DNA of 7,355 nt, taken from positions 1-7,355 of the forward strand of contig MTKS01000072.1 in assembly GCA_004028495.1 (NCBI GenBank), written 5' to 3'. How positions within the stretch are numbered: the stretch's first letter is position 1; each line of letters begins with the position of its first letter. This DNA comes from Candidatus Electrothrix marina (lineage in GTDB: Bacteria; Desulfobacterota; Desulfobulbia; Desulfobulbales; Desulfobulbaceae). Positions 7,049 to 7,355 of this stretch are shown here, piece by piece. Both the position numbers and the translations under genes were made by a program. The notes under the pieces are model-generated. The model searched no databases, was not told where the DNA came from, and saw only the letters and a program-made list of their open reading frames with translations.

Positions 7049-7273
7049 ATGAAGAATACAATTTATCTTGAGACAACAATATTCAGCTATTTGACTTCTC
7101 GTCCAAATAAAAATATCGTGGCCGCTGCATGGCAACAGCTCACGTATGACTGGTGGACTTCCCAAAAAGACAAATTCGATCTGTATATTTCCGAGTTGGT
7201 TGTGGCTGAAGCCGAACGGGGTGACCCTGAAGCGGCAGAGAGGAGACTTGCGCAGATACATAGTATTCACTAA
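7049..7273 (+). pseudogene. Truncated VapC-like PIN-domain toxin, N-terminal half only
   Basis: The frame gives 74 residues resembling the N-terminal half of a VapC-type PIN-domain ribonuclease. Landmarks are IYLETTIFSYLTSRP (residues 5-19, with Glu8 at the usual first acidic position), a WW pair at 35-36, DLYISELVVAEAERGDPEAA (44-63) and the start of RRLAQI. Proteins of this kind are normally about 140-160 residues, and the later half carries the remaining acidic residues of the metal site. Here the frame ends in TAA right after IHSIH. I found no convincing continuation in the other two frames, so the 3' half looks lost rather than merely shifted. ATG 7049 fits the usual family N-terminus (MKNTIYLETT); the TTG at 7034 is less likely. 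No clear ribosome binding site precedes it. Only 59 bases separate it from gpmI, leaving no room for a normal antitoxin gene upstream. It is probably a non-functional remnant. Confidence 0.7.
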
Positions 7274-7295
7274 TTCATTTTTAGAATCATTAATA

Positions 7296-7355
7296 TTATG
7301 TTTTATCCACTTCTTCTAAAAAGGCTTCAGTAAAAATCTGCTCTATCAATATTGG
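7296..7355 (-). CDS. Possible C-terminal end of a minus-strand gene running off the window
   Basis: On the minus strand one frame is open from the window edge to a TAA at 7298-7296 and reads PILIEQIFTEAFLEEVDKT. The other two minus frames have stops within the first few codons. The peptide looks like a natural amphipathic C-terminus, and the gene would face the toxin remnant tail to tail. Nineteen codons in AT-rich DNA can stay open by chance, and I cannot assign a family, so this is only a suggestion. Confidence 0.25.
   Translation of the reverse strand, partial: PILIEQIFTEAFLEEVDKT

Noticed and set aside
6773..7270. 165-codon minus-strand frame across the end of gpmI and the toxin remnant
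   Set aside because: It is antisense to two recognisable + strand coding regions, including the GpmI metal-binding motifs, and shows no family features.

Overview
The window looks like ordinary chromosome from a Gram-negative, Desulfobacterota-like (delta-proteobacterial) organism, perhaps of the Desulfobulbales. That placement is an inference from protein style, gene mix and moderate GC, and no marker here fixes it. All confident genes are on the + strand. Most of the window is housekeeping and I found no convincing new multi-gene system. The less usual material lies at the two ends.

Left part (1-1700): the 3' portion of a gene whose start lies outside the window. It encodes 23-residue Pro/Gln/Asn-rich tandem repeats, a Lys-rich linker and a helical, TPR-like C-terminus. 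About 100 bases later a second unknown gene encodes a membrane-anchored long coiled coil that includes three 11-residue repeats. A strong 17-bp hairpin (1652-1695), probably a terminator, closes this section.

Middle (1787-4890): a small DUF456-type membrane protein that starts at GTG, then a long DNA topoisomerase III (topB) with two C-terminal accessory repeats and no visible Shine-Dalgarno sequence.

Right part (4985-6989): a GC-rich 11-bp hairpin touches the ribosome binding site of rsfS (ribosomal silencing factor). rsfS overlaps gpmI (cofactor-independent phosphoglycerate mutase) by one base, so the two are almost certainly co-transcribed. This pairs a brake on 70S ribosome assembly with a central glycolytic/gluconeogenic enzyme.

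Right edge (7049-7355): the N-terminal half of a VapC-like PIN-domain toxin, cut off by a stop codon and without an antitoxin gene beside it. AT-rich sequence follows, with what may be the last 19 codons of a minus-strand gene. This end looks like a decaying accessory insertion behind gpmI.
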